Counted from the stretch's first letter, positions 1 through 12,041 are shown. The stretch: 64,000 nucleotides of DNA from Aphrophora alni (GCA_963513935.1 OY740768.1:75678877-75742876), one strand, 5' to 3'. Notes: generated from the sequence alone by a model not told the origin. Numbers and translations are program-made.

Positions 1-86
1 ACATACCCACCTTGGTCGTAACCTTATACCTTCACAAGGTTATTTATTTTAAAATAATTTAATGTTTACTTCATTTAGTTGAGTAA

Positions 87-296
87 AATAAGACTTTAAA
101 TACTTTTAGTCTGGAAGCGGTATCAATTGCTTATTCAGTTGTTGGAAAACAATTTCAGTTACTTACAAAATTTGTCCCTATACGAGATGAAGATGAACGT
201 AATTTGGTATTAAATTTAGTTGCAATCTTGGAGTTTTTTTCCTCTATATTAAATTATGTAGAAACAAAGAAGAATTATGTTTCTTATGAAGATTAA
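87..296 (+). pseudogene. Unrecognised coding-like fragment (open frame, no ATG)
   Basis: Bases 87-293 form an open frame of 69 codons ending in TAA at 294-296. It has no ATG, so it is either the 3' part of a spliced gene or a decayed fragment. The composition looks coding: charged and hydrophobic stretches such as FVPIRDEDERNLV are followed by a helix-like LVAILEFFSSILNYVE. A possible acceptor (AG at 108-109) and a possible donor (GT at 39-40) would define a ~71 bp intron. However, the upstream frame that would fit carries a stop, so the splice model is weak. I do not recognise the product. It lies a few hundred bases from further coding-like debris at 339-700 and may be the end of the same broken gene. 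Confidence 0.35.
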
Positions 297-338
297 GAAC
301 TATACTAAATTTCGAGACAAAACATTTAAAATATAACC

Positions 339-700
339 TAAAAAACGCATTATCCGATCAACTATGGGGCCATAATCCGAATGTTTTTACAGACTTCGAT
401 TTTCCTTAAAAAATAAGTTTTGTAAAAATACTTTGCATTCGACTGAAACATTAAACCACATTCGTGAGACTAATCCAATCAATATTCATGTATTATTAAC
501 ATTAAAGGATGAATATATTTAAAAAAATCAATGTCAACGTAGCCTACGTCAAATTTTTAATACTTGTAAGAGAATTTTACTAAACATTTTAAAATTGTAC
601 GACAGCCATTTGTCGACTAATAAGGTTGCGTACAATGTTAACTTCTTTGTAAAGTGTTAGCGAAGTTTAAAAACAATCGCATAGAAGTTAACATTGCACT
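339..700 (+). pseudogene. Unrecognised decayed coding sequence
   Basis: Reading the plus strand, one frame gives a clean run of about 23 codons containing LWGHNPNVFTDFDFP up to about 409. A net frameshift then leads to a second frame that runs to about 690 with only two or three stops, containing THIRETNP-like polar stretches and the helix-like RILLNILKLYDSHL. Long runs with rare stops in such AT-rich DNA suggest an inactivated coding region rather than chance. It follows the open frame at 87-296. I do not recognise the family and assign no function. Confidence 0.3.
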
Positions 701-869
701 TGTGAGTGGATTCTAACTATAACACGGCCGTGTATAGTTGGTAACAAAAATGCTATCTTGAGTATCATGCTTATTTATCATCTTTATTCTTTGCGCACAT
801 TTGACAATTTTGCTCCTCGAAAACTTTTACTTGTTCTCCACTTGGAAAATTTTATGTTGAAATGATTTT

Positions 870-1370
870 GCCTCATTTCGTTAACCAGTGAATGGCGAAA
901 TCACAAGATTCAACATGGCTGCTGTTAAAATCTTTAAAAATATTGTCAGTTGTAGCATCTTTGACATTTTTAACTACTGTTTTGTGAACGATAGTCGTTT
1001 CTCCGTAAGTTTTAATAGATTCACTAAATTGTTCTTGTAAACATAATGTGGTTATTTCTTTATTACCTATTACGTTCATTTTACACTGCTACTGTACATT
1101 TGAACAAAACACCAACCACAGGGAGAAATAATAAAAGTTAAATATTTTATGGGTAGCTTGTTTTTTTCTTTGTGTTTGTAATTTACTATTCCTTGAGATC
1201 ACAGTGCTGATAAATTTTATGCTGTATATAAACCGTGATATCCTGACGGAATGAATTGAAAAACGGACTAATATCTGCTGCTCGTCGATAACTGGTGTTC
1301 CAATTCGTTGGAATCGTAAACGATTCAACTACTGTTTATATTTTAGTTAGTGGTACTCTAATTCATTGGT
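870..1370 (-). repeat. Dispersed family F2, copy 1 (with a 68-codon minus-strand ORF)
   Basis: Bases 925-1170 resemble the centre and right arm of the foldback element at 58479-59658, sharing GTTTTGTGAACG, TTCTTGTAAACA, GAACAAAACACC and TTATGGGTAGCTTG in the same order. Bases 925-1370 are also colinear with 11050-11540. The minus strand carries a 68-codon ORF (873-1079) in which CLQEQFSESIK and TTIVHKTVVKN line up loosely with broken frames in the other two copies. This hints that the family once captured a coding exon. The product is unrecognised. Confidence 0.5.
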
Positions 1371-1573
1371 GCGTACGTACAAGTAAAATAAAATTTATAT
1401 CAAGTTTTAGAGGAATTCCTATTCATGTAATTAAAAACATCAAAACATGTTTTCCCGTAGATATTTTTTAAATTTCATTTACATTTGAGGTTTTTTTACC
1501 AACTTAAATTAACAAAGTTTAAAAATTAAACTTCATAATCCACAAATAGATATCCATTCCGTTAAAAATTAAT

Positions 1574-1983
1574 TTTTCGTCATACTGCTTCAAAAACAGA
1601 TTTTTCAATACATGCATCGAGATGCTAAAGTTGTTCGTTTTAGTCCTAGGACCTAAAAACACTAGCTGAGGTCGAGTTCATCAGCTGTTACTTCGTTTAT
1701 ACAAATTAATTAACAATTGTAAAGCATCTATAAAAACAACCGATACTCTTGATTTTAAATAACCGTTAAACAGTTGTTACCATCGATTTGAAAGTAAATA
1801 GGTTATAACATTTTAGTTTTTGTGAAATTGTTTTCTTATATTATTTGCAGTATAACGAAAAATATAGTTCATCACTTGGACTAAAAGAAGCTTGTCGATC
1901 GTTGCTCATTTTCTTGTTTAAGTTAAACTTAAGCTTATATTGAAAAGCTTAACTTTTGGTCGTAATGATGAAATATACTATTA
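1574..1983 (+). repeat. R1 dispersed repeat, copy A
   Basis: One of five ~400 bp copies in the window (others at 3279, 17409, 27520 and 34341). Family hallmarks, in order, are TTCGTCATACTGCTTC at the start, a palindrome AAAACAGCTGTTTT, the palindrome-rich block TAGTCCTAGGACC, paired CAGCTG hexamers around GAGGTCGAGGTC, and a long imperfect hairpin at the 3' end finishing in GATGAAATATACTATT. In this copy several palindromes are damaged. It has no convincing coding capacity. Confidence 0.8.
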
Positions 1984-2339
1984 TTGCGACTTACTAGGAA
2001 TTATATAAATTGTATCTCTTTGTATTTCTTACGCTTGTTTAGGTGAGATGTTGAAAAATAAAACCCGTAATCATTGTAACAAACTGCTTTCATTCAACCG
2101 CGGCTCAACAGAGTTATGGATACTGAACTTTTAAACTAAACCTTTTCCATTTAAGTATTATTTTATGACTTAAAGTCAAATTTACCTCGTATAATTATCG
2201 TGTTCAATAAATCATTTTAAGTTTTTTTTTTAAATGGATGGAACTTATAGAACCTATTTTGCACTACTACATATGTAAAGACTGACACAAATTCATAAAA
2301 CAATATTACGACCATTTTAACACCCACGGTGCCGATGCA

Positions 2340-2660
2340 TGGACATTAACAACTAGAGAGGAAGGGTTGATGTAACGGTGAAAAAGAAAATTGTTAGTTG
2401 AGTATATGAATCAGTTAAGGAGGATGAAGTGTCGAGGATAAGGAGACAACGGACTATAACAACTGTATGGAGAACCTGGAATAATATTTAAAATAAAAAA
2501 AGGAAAACTAAGGATACAGGAAAGGTGGTCAGAAGAAAAAATAGTTAAATAAATATTCTAGGAAGGAACAGGAGAAGGAAACTCCAGGAAAGGACGAAGT
2601 AAAGGAGGACAGAGGTGGGTGATGGTAGAACCAAAGAGTCCGGCAAGGCCTGTAGCACCG
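2340..2660. other. Purine-rich tract
   Basis: About 300 bases whose plus strand is dominated by A and G (for example GGAAGGAACAGGAGAAGGAA), with very few C or T runs. No ORF or clear period is visible. It could be a degenerate polypurine minisatellite, and no function is supported. Confidence 0.4.
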
Positions 2661-3278
2661 AAGATAGTGATGATAATTAATTAGAGTCATATGATACCAT
2701 ATAGTGCTTGATGATGTTAATTATTCACGCGAAATACATTAAAAATCGTTTCACTGTAAATAAAATATTTTCTTTTAGAGAAAAATCTTATATTATTAAC
2801 ATATTGGAACGTTCTTTGCACTGTACTGTATTTGTAATTTATTCATAAATTCTGTGAAACAAGTTCTTGCCTAAGCAATGTTTGTCAATACTAAGTTTTA
2901 ATAAAGGTTATAAATTAGTCACAACACGGAATAACGCTTCTAATTTCGGCAATGGTATCAGTTACGGAGATTTTGTCTCCCTCATATTACGCTAGCAGAA
3001 CTAATATCCATTGTTACTTGTTATCCGTCACACTTTCATATTACTTTACACAACCCAACGTAAGAAGGAAATGGTTAAGATTCCTGTTTGCCATTCTGAC
3101 CACATACTGACACAAAATGATGTTATATAGGTATTGAAATTTCAATAAAAAAATAAAATAAAATAAATTGTTTCTTAAGTTACAGTGATTTTGGATTATT
3201 TTTAACTAGAACAATTTTCTTGTCAACCTTGTATTCAGGCTAAAATATGAAGCGTTGAATATTAACGAGTATAATATC

Positions 3279-3686
3279 TTTTTCGTCATAATGCTTCAAA
3301 AACAGCTGTTTTCAATACATGCATTGAGATGCTAAAGTTGTTCTTTTTAGTCTTAGGACCTAAAAACATCAGCTGAGGTCGAGGTCATCAGCTGTTACTT
3401 CGTTTTTACGAATTAATTAACGATTGTAAAGCATCTATAACAACAACTGATACTCTCGATTGTAAATAACCGTTAAAACAGCTGTTACCATCGGTTTGAA
3501 GGTAATAGGTTATAACATTTTAGTTTTATATTATTTGCAGTGTAACGAAAAATATAGTTCATCACTTGGACCAAAAGAAATTTTTCGATCCTCGCTCATT
3601 TTCAGTACTCGGCTCCGCTTCGGCCGTTAAACTTGAGCTTGTATTGAAAAGCTTCATTTTTGATCCTAGTGATGAAATATACTATT
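3279..3686 (+). repeat. R1 dispersed repeat, copy B, with a 22-bp insertion
   Basis: A well-preserved R1 copy. In the loop of its 3' hairpin it carries about 22 extra GC-rich bases (around 3606-3627, including GGCTCCGCTTCGGCC) that are absent from the other four copies. The short ORF that starts at 3566 is read through the hairpin and is not considered a gene. The hairpin arms are roughly 3557-3600 and 3640-3680. Confidence 0.8.
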
Positions 3687-3699
3687 ATAAACTGTCGTT

Positions 3700-5480
3700 T
3701 TATAAGTGTTATGACATAAATAATAAACTTGGTTGTAGTTCCGCGAACAGGTTAGATTAGGTTTGATATTATCGTAAGGACTGCATACTTGTAATATGCA
3801 ATTAGTTCGAGAAATATAGACTACTATATTTTGCAAGTCCGAAGTTTAATGTCATCGCATATTTCGATGTCTGCTTAGTTTAAAACGTTCAGTCTTAGGA
3901 TTGAGCATTTATTTCATTTAATAACTCGACGTAGTTTACGTAATTTGCTCCCAACACACACACATAATATATAAACAGGGCAACCAACAAGTAAGTCCTT
4001 CACGAAGAAACTTGAATAAAGGGCATTCATATAAAATAAACCATGGCAATTTTTGCTTTATTACTTTTATACATTGCAGATATATAAAGTCACCAATTCT
4101 AAGAAACCATAATTCCAGCTTCTAAATTATACACGTGCCAGAAGCTTCTTAAGATATACTCATTATATATTTTTTCAGTGATAAGATTATTTTATGACAT
4201 TGTTTTGAAGAATGAACGTATTAGATAAAACTTCCATGGTAGACATAAGCATCCTCCTAGGAGACTATCTGATCATGGTAGTTGAAAAGAGGTTCTGTTT
4301 TAAGTTGATTACTTGGCATTTTTTCGTTTGTGTATTTGTTACGGACAAACGCATCCACCAATCATTTAGTAATAAGGTTTTTTGAAACTAGGCCGAACGG
4401 TATTTTTTATTTTAAAATGGTGACCACTTTATTTTAAAGGATGGGTGCGGAGTATTCCAACTAGGAATACAGAACGCTCTCCGAGATATTAATTGTATTA
4501 GTGTCAACTACAAATAACGAGCAATCGTGCAACAAATGTCCATTTAAAAATGAAATTGTACTGTTTTATAAAGCTTTCTCGCAGTAAAATTATACCTGAT
4601 CAAATATTTATAAAATATTCTCGCTTACCACTTTTTTGATATTTTCATTTTTATTTGCGTTTTCGAGTTTTAGAGGATTACAAAATATCAAATAATTTGT
4701 ATTTACATAACAGTTACATATTTTGTGTCCTGTGAATGTTTTGTAAATACGTATGTATCAATCAATTAGAATTAAATATAAACCGTTGTCGGATCGTGTA
4801 CCGTACGCTTTCAACAAGTAGAGAGGTCTCCTATTCACAGAACAACTATTGCAACCTTAATGATTACTGAATTAATATTAATTTGTATACGTCTGGAAAT
4901 AATTTATAGCTCCGTTTGGTACATATGAAACAAAACACACATTATTTGGTAATATCTTTCTAGTTTTGAATATATGCTAAATATATTTTAAACTCGGTTC
5001 ACCATAAGTGTAATATGTTTTAATCCGTAATTTACTATTTGTCCTTTCTGATTGTATTTTTACCAATATGATTAACCAGCCAACCAAGCATCTTAACAAA
5101 TTTTAATCCATCTCGTAGGGTAAAATATCCTTACGTATAACCAACTATACTTGAAACAGTTAATTCGAGTTTATGACTCTGAATCGATCTTTAATCTCAC
5201 AGTTTTTGTGTGTCGTGTAAGAATAAACAATGCCTTCTTAACTATAATTTTATGTTAACTCCTACAATGGTGTATTACACCTTGTGTAAACAAAGTGAGA
5301 TTACACCACCATTTATAAAGATGATCAAAGCAATGTTTATGATGCAGTAGTGTAATTAACACATAAAACACTTGGTATCGGAGGAAAATGCAATTTTATT
5401 ATTTATATCTGTACTTAGGGATATATTAAAGTTACACATAAATTTGGTGTATAACAATACAAGCCATAAAAAAAATACAT
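3700..5480. other. No supported feature
   Basis: AT-rich DNA between R1 copy B and a TA microsatellite. I see no domain-bearing ORF, RNA gene or strong repeat structure here. Confidence 0.5.
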
Positions 5481-5485
5481 TAAAA

Positions 5486-5488
<3 letters not shown>

Positions 5489-5516
<28 letters not shown>
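5489..5516. repeat. (TA)n microsatellite
   Basis: About 14 uninterrupted TA dinucleotides. Confidence 0.95.
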
Positions 5517-5519
<3 letters not shown>

Positions 5520-7215
5520 TAAAAATAATTCCATTGCTAAAATACAAACAAATTGAGTTGACTTTGGTATATTCAGTGAGTTGTTACATAACCTAAAAGT
5601 TTACACATATTTAAACAAATTAAACTCACTATATAAATTATTGTTGGATTTTAATAAAATTGAAGGAAGAGGTTTTTCTTATGAATATTTAAACTGTACC
5701 AAATTTCGAATAAAAATAATTTAATCATAACCTAAAAAACTCATTTTTCAAAAAAGAAAGCAAGAAGAAAAATGTGGAGTCTTGTGAAAAAACCAAAATG
5801 TTGTAGAACTTGAATTTTCTTTTGAATTGTAGCTTAAATATATTTTGATGCAAAAGGGAAAATGTCCATACAATGTAAATAACTTATTAATAAGTAAATA
5901 AAAAGCTTGCAAATAGTCTTGGGGCGTTCCATAGTTCCATAGTTCGAAACTGACAGCTGGAGGGGAGTGGATAGCCATGTCGAGCCAGGGGTGGCCTTGA
6001 AAGGAACCCCGTGTATACCTGGATTATTTAAAGCATATTAAAAGAAAAACATGTTTTATTTCATTTACAATTATTTCAATAAGAAAAGAGATAATTTCTT
6101 TAGATTAGTAATTTTTATGGAACTTTCTGACGGATAAAAAGTATTTAAAAATACACTTTTAAAATTTTCTCTCTTGCATCGTAAAAAACTTTTATTAAAC
6201 CTACATTTAACTGAAAATTCAAGACTGTGAGACCTTTTCATTTATTTCTACAAAGCCTCGAACTTTTTCCATAATTTGTCATGGCTCTTAATTATCATTT
6301 TTCCTAAAGTTTAATTAAAATCTTCGGTAATTTTTGTACTTCTAGCTAATTGTGATAAAGTAAGCATGCATAAACTTTGGGGTTATGTAAACACATCACT
6401 GAATAAACTAATAGAATTCGTACTTATTTCATTGTTTTTTTTGTATATAATGAAGAGATTTTTTCTTAACTATTTTTTTCGCAGAAGCCATAGAACGAAA
6501 ATATATTTTTTAAATAATAAAAATGTACCATTTTTGCAACTTAAATTTAAAACGTTCACCTCTTAATAGGGGCTTCAAAAAATAACTTTAAAATGTTCCT
6601 AAGAACAGATTTAAATAATATTTACTGGACTTGTACATTGACGGCTTAATTTATTGGGCTTCAGCGTCCTTAATCTTAGATGTAGGTTTACACCCGGAAA
6701 GTGCTTCATAAAATTGTTGAAGTGAAGAAGAAAAATTGTTTTCTTCATGATAAAGAAAACTTGAAAATAATTAGAAGATCGGTGAAATCATTGGTACAAC
6801 TTTTTTAAATGTTATATCAAAGCTGTTATATCATCTGCCGACGGCGTGACGTTAGACGTAGGGATCTCAAGATTAGCTTCTTTTCCTCCAAGCAATTGAT
6901 ACGTATTCTCTTGAAGAGGAAAGTGTTTTATGTTTTCAGTATATGTTATCGTCGCTTGTAGAATGAATTTTAACAGAAAACTCGAACTCTCGTCTGTTTG
7001 CTAGAAGTACACGATAAAGTGCATCCATTGTATTTCAGATCAAAGTATAAAAATGTTTTCTGTACATATTTTGTTCTGAAATAAATCTTCTTAAAATAAA
7101 TGGAACTACATTTAGACTATATTTTCAATTTAACCTCGATCAGTTTCAGTGTATTCTAAGCTTTATATATGAAAACATTAAGTGTTTTGTATCATATTTT
7201 ACATTAGAAAAACTA
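5520..7215. other. No supported feature
   Basis: AT-rich sequence. The short ORFs at 5748-5978 (minus) and 6366-6566 (plus) are low-complexity and show no recognisable motif, so they are not called as genes. Confidence 0.5.
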
Positions 7216-7216
7216 G

Positions 7217-7220
<4 letters not shown>

Positions 7221-7272
<52 letters not shown>
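7221..7272. repeat. (AT)26 microsatellite
   Basis: A 52-base uninterrupted AT dinucleotide run. Confidence 0.97.
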
Positions 7273-7275
<3 letters not shown>

Positions 7276-8259
7276 GAACTGACCATATCTTCCTAAGGAA
7301 ATACTAGAACCATCGGTCTATTGGTGTCTAGAGTCTAGAGAATAGTAATATCCTCGGCTGCAGAGGTTTCCATGAATATAATAGTGTTTAAATTTAATCT
7401 TTAATATCATTTAATTCCTTATATAATTCAAAGCTAAGACTGTCAATGCATGCACGTTTGCAGAGAACAATTTATTCTACAACTTATTTTCGCAAATTTG
7501 CATAACACCTGGTAAAATACCACACGTAGATATATAAATTTCACGCCTAACAAACGCCAATCAGTGTATCAAAACAAATTCCGTCTTATAGAGGTTCTTT
7601 AAACATGTTCTTTATCAAAACATTTAAATTTCAAATCGAGTAAGTTGCTAAGAAAACTGAAAATCCATTTAATAAAGAATTTTTACAGCAATACTAGAGT
7701 TTGTAAATCTTTAATAACCCATATTTCCACTTCATAATAAATAATTTTGACATCGAACTGTGCATCAGACAACATGAGTTTTGTGACTAGATAATTTTTA
7801 TTCCCAGTTATATATATTCTTGGGGAAAAAATAAAATAAAATAAAAAATAAATAAAAATGAAGAAATTTGACTTTTGATCATTTGGCATTTGACTTGGTG
7901 TAGTTTTATCTGCGTTATGAATATTTTTGTATGAAACTCTGCGATTTAACAAAACAATCACAATCAATAATATAACTTTGAGTTAAATAAAAGCGATGTA
8001 GCTGGCGATATAAGGGAATGGGGTCTAGAGAACACAGTTTGTGAGTTGTCGATCATTCTTTGGCCTTCATACTTTGTTGTTTATTTTAGAAGAATTTTCT
8101 TTGCAGTGTTATTCAGCTGTCGAAAGAAATGAAGAATCCTTTTAGTTTATTTCCTCTTCAACTGGTATTTCTTTTGCCTTTCTCAAAACATCTTCGTTTC
8201 TAGTCATATTCCCAGTATTCCTCATAGGTATCTATTTACAAAAACTTCCAGTATAAGTC

Positions 8260-8287
8260 TTAATACTTAATACTTAATACTTAATAC
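8260..8287. repeat. (TTAATAC)4 tandem heptamer
   Basis: Four perfect consecutive TTAATAC units. Confidence 0.95.
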
Positions 8288-8410
8288 GTGCATATAAAAT
8301 ATAGACTTGAAGTTTATAAAAAAAATATCCATGTTTTTATTGCTCTCAGTAGCTCCTTAGACTGCTATATCTGTATCACCTACTCTCCGTATCTTCATCC
8401 GATTTATCCC

Positions 8411-8700
8411 TCAACAACACGCCACTGCCCAATCACATGATTGTCTAACTTCAACGTTGTCTAACATCACATCATCCACTAAACTTCTCTCGCAGGATTT
8501 TGTTTCATATTCGAGCCTTATTTGCTTCTCCAACAAGTCCGACAGTTTTCCTGTAAGGTCTATGAACCTGTGTGAAGACAAATATATATAATCAGTATAG
8601 TCCACATCTTCCAGCCTGTTTATCAGATCCCATTTTTCTTTCCTCCTCCTGGTATGATATTCAGAAAGTATATAATTGTTGGCGCGTCTAGGCTCTAGCT
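8411..8700 (-). pseudogene. Non-LTR retrotransposon reverse transcriptase remnant
   Basis: The minus strand is open from about 8700 to the stop at 8411 (about 96 codons). It contains KWDLINRLEDVDYTDYIYL followed by SHRFIDLTGKLSDLLEKQ. This matches the pattern around the catalytic YxDD box of non-LTR reverse transcriptases: a leucine-rich lead, D-[FY]-A-D-D-[IL], then a helix ending in L..L. The active-site aspartates are altered (YTDY instead of YADD), and only about 10% of a normal RT domain is present, so it is dead. Codons beyond the stop at 8411 do not continue the family convincingly. No poly-A tail or target-site duplication was identified. Confidence 0.6.
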
Positions 8701-9073
8701 ATAGCGGTAATTGAAGTCTATTTTCTAATAATTAACGAGATTAATTTATATTTTTACAATAGATTATATATTTCTAGAACGATGTTACAGAAATTAATTT
8801 GATTTCTTGATTTTTTTCAGGTAAAGACTATTTAATGGCAGGTAAAAAATTCTGACTACAGTGCATGGCTTATAAGTAAAACTAATTTCATCTCACCATA
8901 GTAGTACAAATTTTTTACCAATTTTAAAATTTATTATTACGAGTGCAGTGGATGCTTCGATACATTCAGTCAAGTTAGCAGTGAGGAGTTTTATTATAGG
9001 TAAACATTTTAGTTTGATTGTCAATAGAAATGTAAGCTGTCTGACAATGTAGTTTATATTGGTTGTCTAATTA

Positions 9074-9849
9074 TACCATGTGTCCAAAAAGTCCCCCCCT
9101 CTTATTTTTTTATTAATGGAAATAGACAGATTTGCTTTGGGAAAAGTTTAGATAACCAAAGAAGGAGTTTTTCGAAGTATCAACATTTTCAACCCTTACC
9201 CCCAAAATGGGGTAGTTTGGGGGTAAGTCAAGAATTTTAAATAGCAACCCCTATTGAGTGATACCTCATTTTAAAGGTCTTTTCAAAATAAGAATAATGG
9301 CGCAAACCAGAGGTCTCTAAGTTTATCCTACCCAACATAGCAACCAATCGAATTGTGAATTTTACGTTAATAATTAGACCGGAAATGTTACGAAATGTAC
9401 AAGATTTTGAGTCCAGAATCTATTTCTGCCAAAACGTAAATAGTAGCCATTTCAAGAACTTAATATGAGCTAAAAAAACAAGGTAATGCTCTTACCATCA
9501 TTTTACCAAGATAGAGCAGCTTGTAATGTAATACAAACAACCGGAGTTTGTAGGTTAACATTCACAATTCGATTGGTTGCTATGTTGAGTAAGATGAACT
9601 TAGAGACCTCTGGTTTGGGCCATTATTTTTATTTTGAAAAGACCTTTAAAATGAGGTTTCACTCAATAGGGGTTGCTATTTAAAATTCTTGTATTACCCC
9701 CAAACTACCCCATTTTGGGGGTAAGGGTTAAAAATTTTGATACTTCAAAAAACTCCTCCTTTTTTTATCTAAACTTTCCCCAAATCAAATCTGTCTATTT
9801 CCATTAATAAAAAAAATAAGAGGGGGTGGGACTTTTTGGACACATGGTA
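9074..9849. mobile_element. TA-flanked MITE with ~290 bp terminal inverted repeats
   Basis: A 776 bp element whose ends are inverted copies starting TACCATGTGTCCAAAAAG, each flanked by the dinucleotide TA (9072-9073 and 9850-9851). The left arm runs to about 9360 and the right arm from about 9560. Both contain a striking internal palindrome-like block (CCCCCAAAATGGGG) and CAATCGAATTGTGAA near the inner end. The TA duplication and absence of a transposase fit a non-autonomous Tc1/mariner-superfamily element. The ORF at 9486-9683 lies in the loop and right arm and is an accident. Confidence 0.85.
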
Positions 9850-9991
9850 TATACAGTGTGGTTATATATACGACGGAGTGTACACAAGGGTTTGTTTACA
9901 AGTAATGAGATTTATTAATTTATAATATATAGGCTATACACGAAATATTATAAATAAATATTGAGCTTGACTTGTGAGATAATATTAGATA

Positions 9992-10141
9992 GAAAAAACT
10001 CGAACACAAGATCTCACAAAAATTAGGTTTACTTAATCAAACGTGTTTCAACGTGAAAATCGCTATCCTAAATGATACATGAGCTAAAATAATGATTAAG
10101 TAAACGTAATTGTTGTGAGATTTTGTGTTCGAGTTTTTTTC
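9992..10141. mobile_element. Small hairpin MITE (~150 bp)
   Basis: Inverted ends GAAAAAACTCGAACACAA and TTGTGTTCGAGTTTTTTTC extend inwards through ATCTCACAA and GGTTTACTTAATC with small mismatches. This gives ~45-50 bp arms around a ~50 bp loop. There is no coding capacity. No clear target duplication was identified. Confidence 0.75.
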
Positions 10142-10149
10142 ATCCGAAA

Positions 10150-11040
10150 TATTGCTAAAATACCTTTTGAAAACTAAGTCTTGGTAATTTTCTATAACAC
10201 AAAGGTGCTCTTGGTCATCCAGTAATCACCATCCAGTCTATTTAATAACTATTTTTAAAATTGACTGATGTGAAGTACTAGAATACCAAGAAAAGCTCTT
10301 GTGATTTCTAGTAAATCGCTAAACTTTAAATTTTTTTTTTAATTTTAGCGATAACATAGAACATAGTTTATTCTCATACAACATAATAAAGATATCATCT
10401 TGTTCAGCATTAAAGAGCTATTTTTTTTTATCTCGTAAATGGTGTGTAAAATCTATGGTTGTCGAGCTATGAAGCATCGAGAAATATTTTTAATGATTAC
10501 CATTATGAAATGGTTTAGTGAAAAATTAAATTTTGTGGTACGCTGTAAACTAATTGTATTCACCATGCCGTAAAACAACTCAATTCGTTCTGATGTTAGA
10601 ACTTGTTCTTGGATAAAGAAAATCAGAGAAAGTTTAGCAGGCTGCCCATGAAACACTTTGTGTATCGAGTAATAACATTTACTAAAATACAGATAATAGG
10701 AAAGTTAGTGTATATCTCTTTGCTAATAAATACTATATGTGTAGTAAGTAGTCATCATTAGTCGTACCAGTTATTTTTCTTTCAATATTCTACTGGTTTT
10801 ATAATACACGACAAACAGTGTTTGTCCAACTTACACTCAAAAGGGCTTGTTTTAAAGAATTACGATTGCAGTATACGAGGAAAATATTTATATTAATTTT
10901 ATGTTAACATACTTCGCGTAAAAACAGATTTCTTTTTATTCTACAAATAGTATAGTCTACCAACATATATTTTTATGGAGTTTTGTGTAGGTACATTACC
11001 GTAGAAAAAGAAAGATAAGACTGCAGAACAGTGTTCACAG
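10150..11040. other. No supported feature
   Basis: AT-rich DNA with short meaningless ORFs only. Confidence 0.5.
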
Positions 11041-11049
11041 ATAATATAT

Positions 11050-11540
11050 GTTATATATAAAACTAGTTGTTTGTGAATAGTAGTCTTAGCTCCTTGGATG
11101 TTTTAATACATTCAATAAATTGTGCCTAGCGTGAGACACATAATACTAGAGGCCAAGAAGTAATAGAAATAATAATGTAACTGTTAATATATATTTGAAC
11201 AAACCACACGCACAAGGAATTAAATCCTTTATAGTGGCCCACTCCATCCATTGTGATTATTACGCATTAGAATCACAGTAGTTGTAAATATTAGTATGTT
11301 TACATCATTGTATATAGGCCCACTCCATCCATTGTGATTATTACGCATTAGAATCACAGTAGTTGTAAATATTAGTATGTTTACATCATTGTATATAAAC
11401 GGAAAATGGGTCTGCCTTATCTGAGAAATGGACCGCTACTTGGTGGCTGGTGCCCTAATTCGTTGGAAGCGTCAATAAATTATATTTTAACTAAGTTTTT
11501 GACATAATGTAATAAATTGTCCGATACTAATTCATTTCAA
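11050..11540 (-). repeat. Dispersed family F2, copy 2
   Basis: Colinear with 925-1370. Block 11050-11240 matches the region with ATTCAATAAATTG, AGAAGTAATAG and GAACAAACCACAC. Block 11396-11540 matches the region with GGTGCCCTAATTCGTTGG. Between the blocks sits an 81-bp tandem duplication. The same sequence is also related to the centre of the foldback element at 58479-59658. The coding traces seen in copy 1 are broken here. Confidence 0.55.
11236..11397. repeat. Perfect tandem duplication, 81-bp unit x2
   Basis: The unit starting GGCCCACTCCATCCATTG is repeated exactly at a spacing of 81 bp (11236 and 11317). The apparent perfect identity implies a recent event or an assembly artefact. Confidence 0.9.
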
Positions 11541-12041
11541 TGGATTTGACACCGAGTTAAATTGAATCGTTGCATATCACGTTTACTTACCACTTCTAAA
11601 ACCTTCCTGACTATAGACCTCAATTATGTAAATTAATGCTAGTTGAGTAAGTGAAGCAGATCTGATTTTTACTCGTTTAAAAGTGTGAAGTAACGTTAAA
11701 TTTAGGACACAACTACTTGTAGTAGTCTATAGAAAACATAAACGTCATTCTGGAAAGTCTCTTGAGGTGTTAAAGTTTTGGTTGGAATGAAATTACAAAA
11801 GGTGATGGGACAATGATTTATTTATACCCGGATTCATTTTTTGTTGTTTTACATTTGTTATTAAATACTATTTTGTTTATACATTTTATTTCGTTATTTC
11901 GTATTTTTTTCCTTCTCGAACGAAAAAATTATGAGAAGTAAAGTCAGGATGAAATTTTATATCAAACTAAATTTTTAAACACCTTTATTGTTCATTGTTA
12001 TTTTATTGCAAAACACTATTTTTAAACTATTTTTTATCGGT

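Noticed and set aside
1200..1215. Second CACAGTG heptamer as an RSS-like site
   Set aside because: No A-rich nonamer at 12 or 23 bases and no RAG1-like sequence nearby; a 7-mer is expected several times by chance.
3566..3760. 64-codon ORF containing KKFFDPRSFS
   Set aside because: It lies in the hairpin of R1 copy B. The same peptide-like strings arise in other R1 copies on either strand because the arms are inverted repeats.
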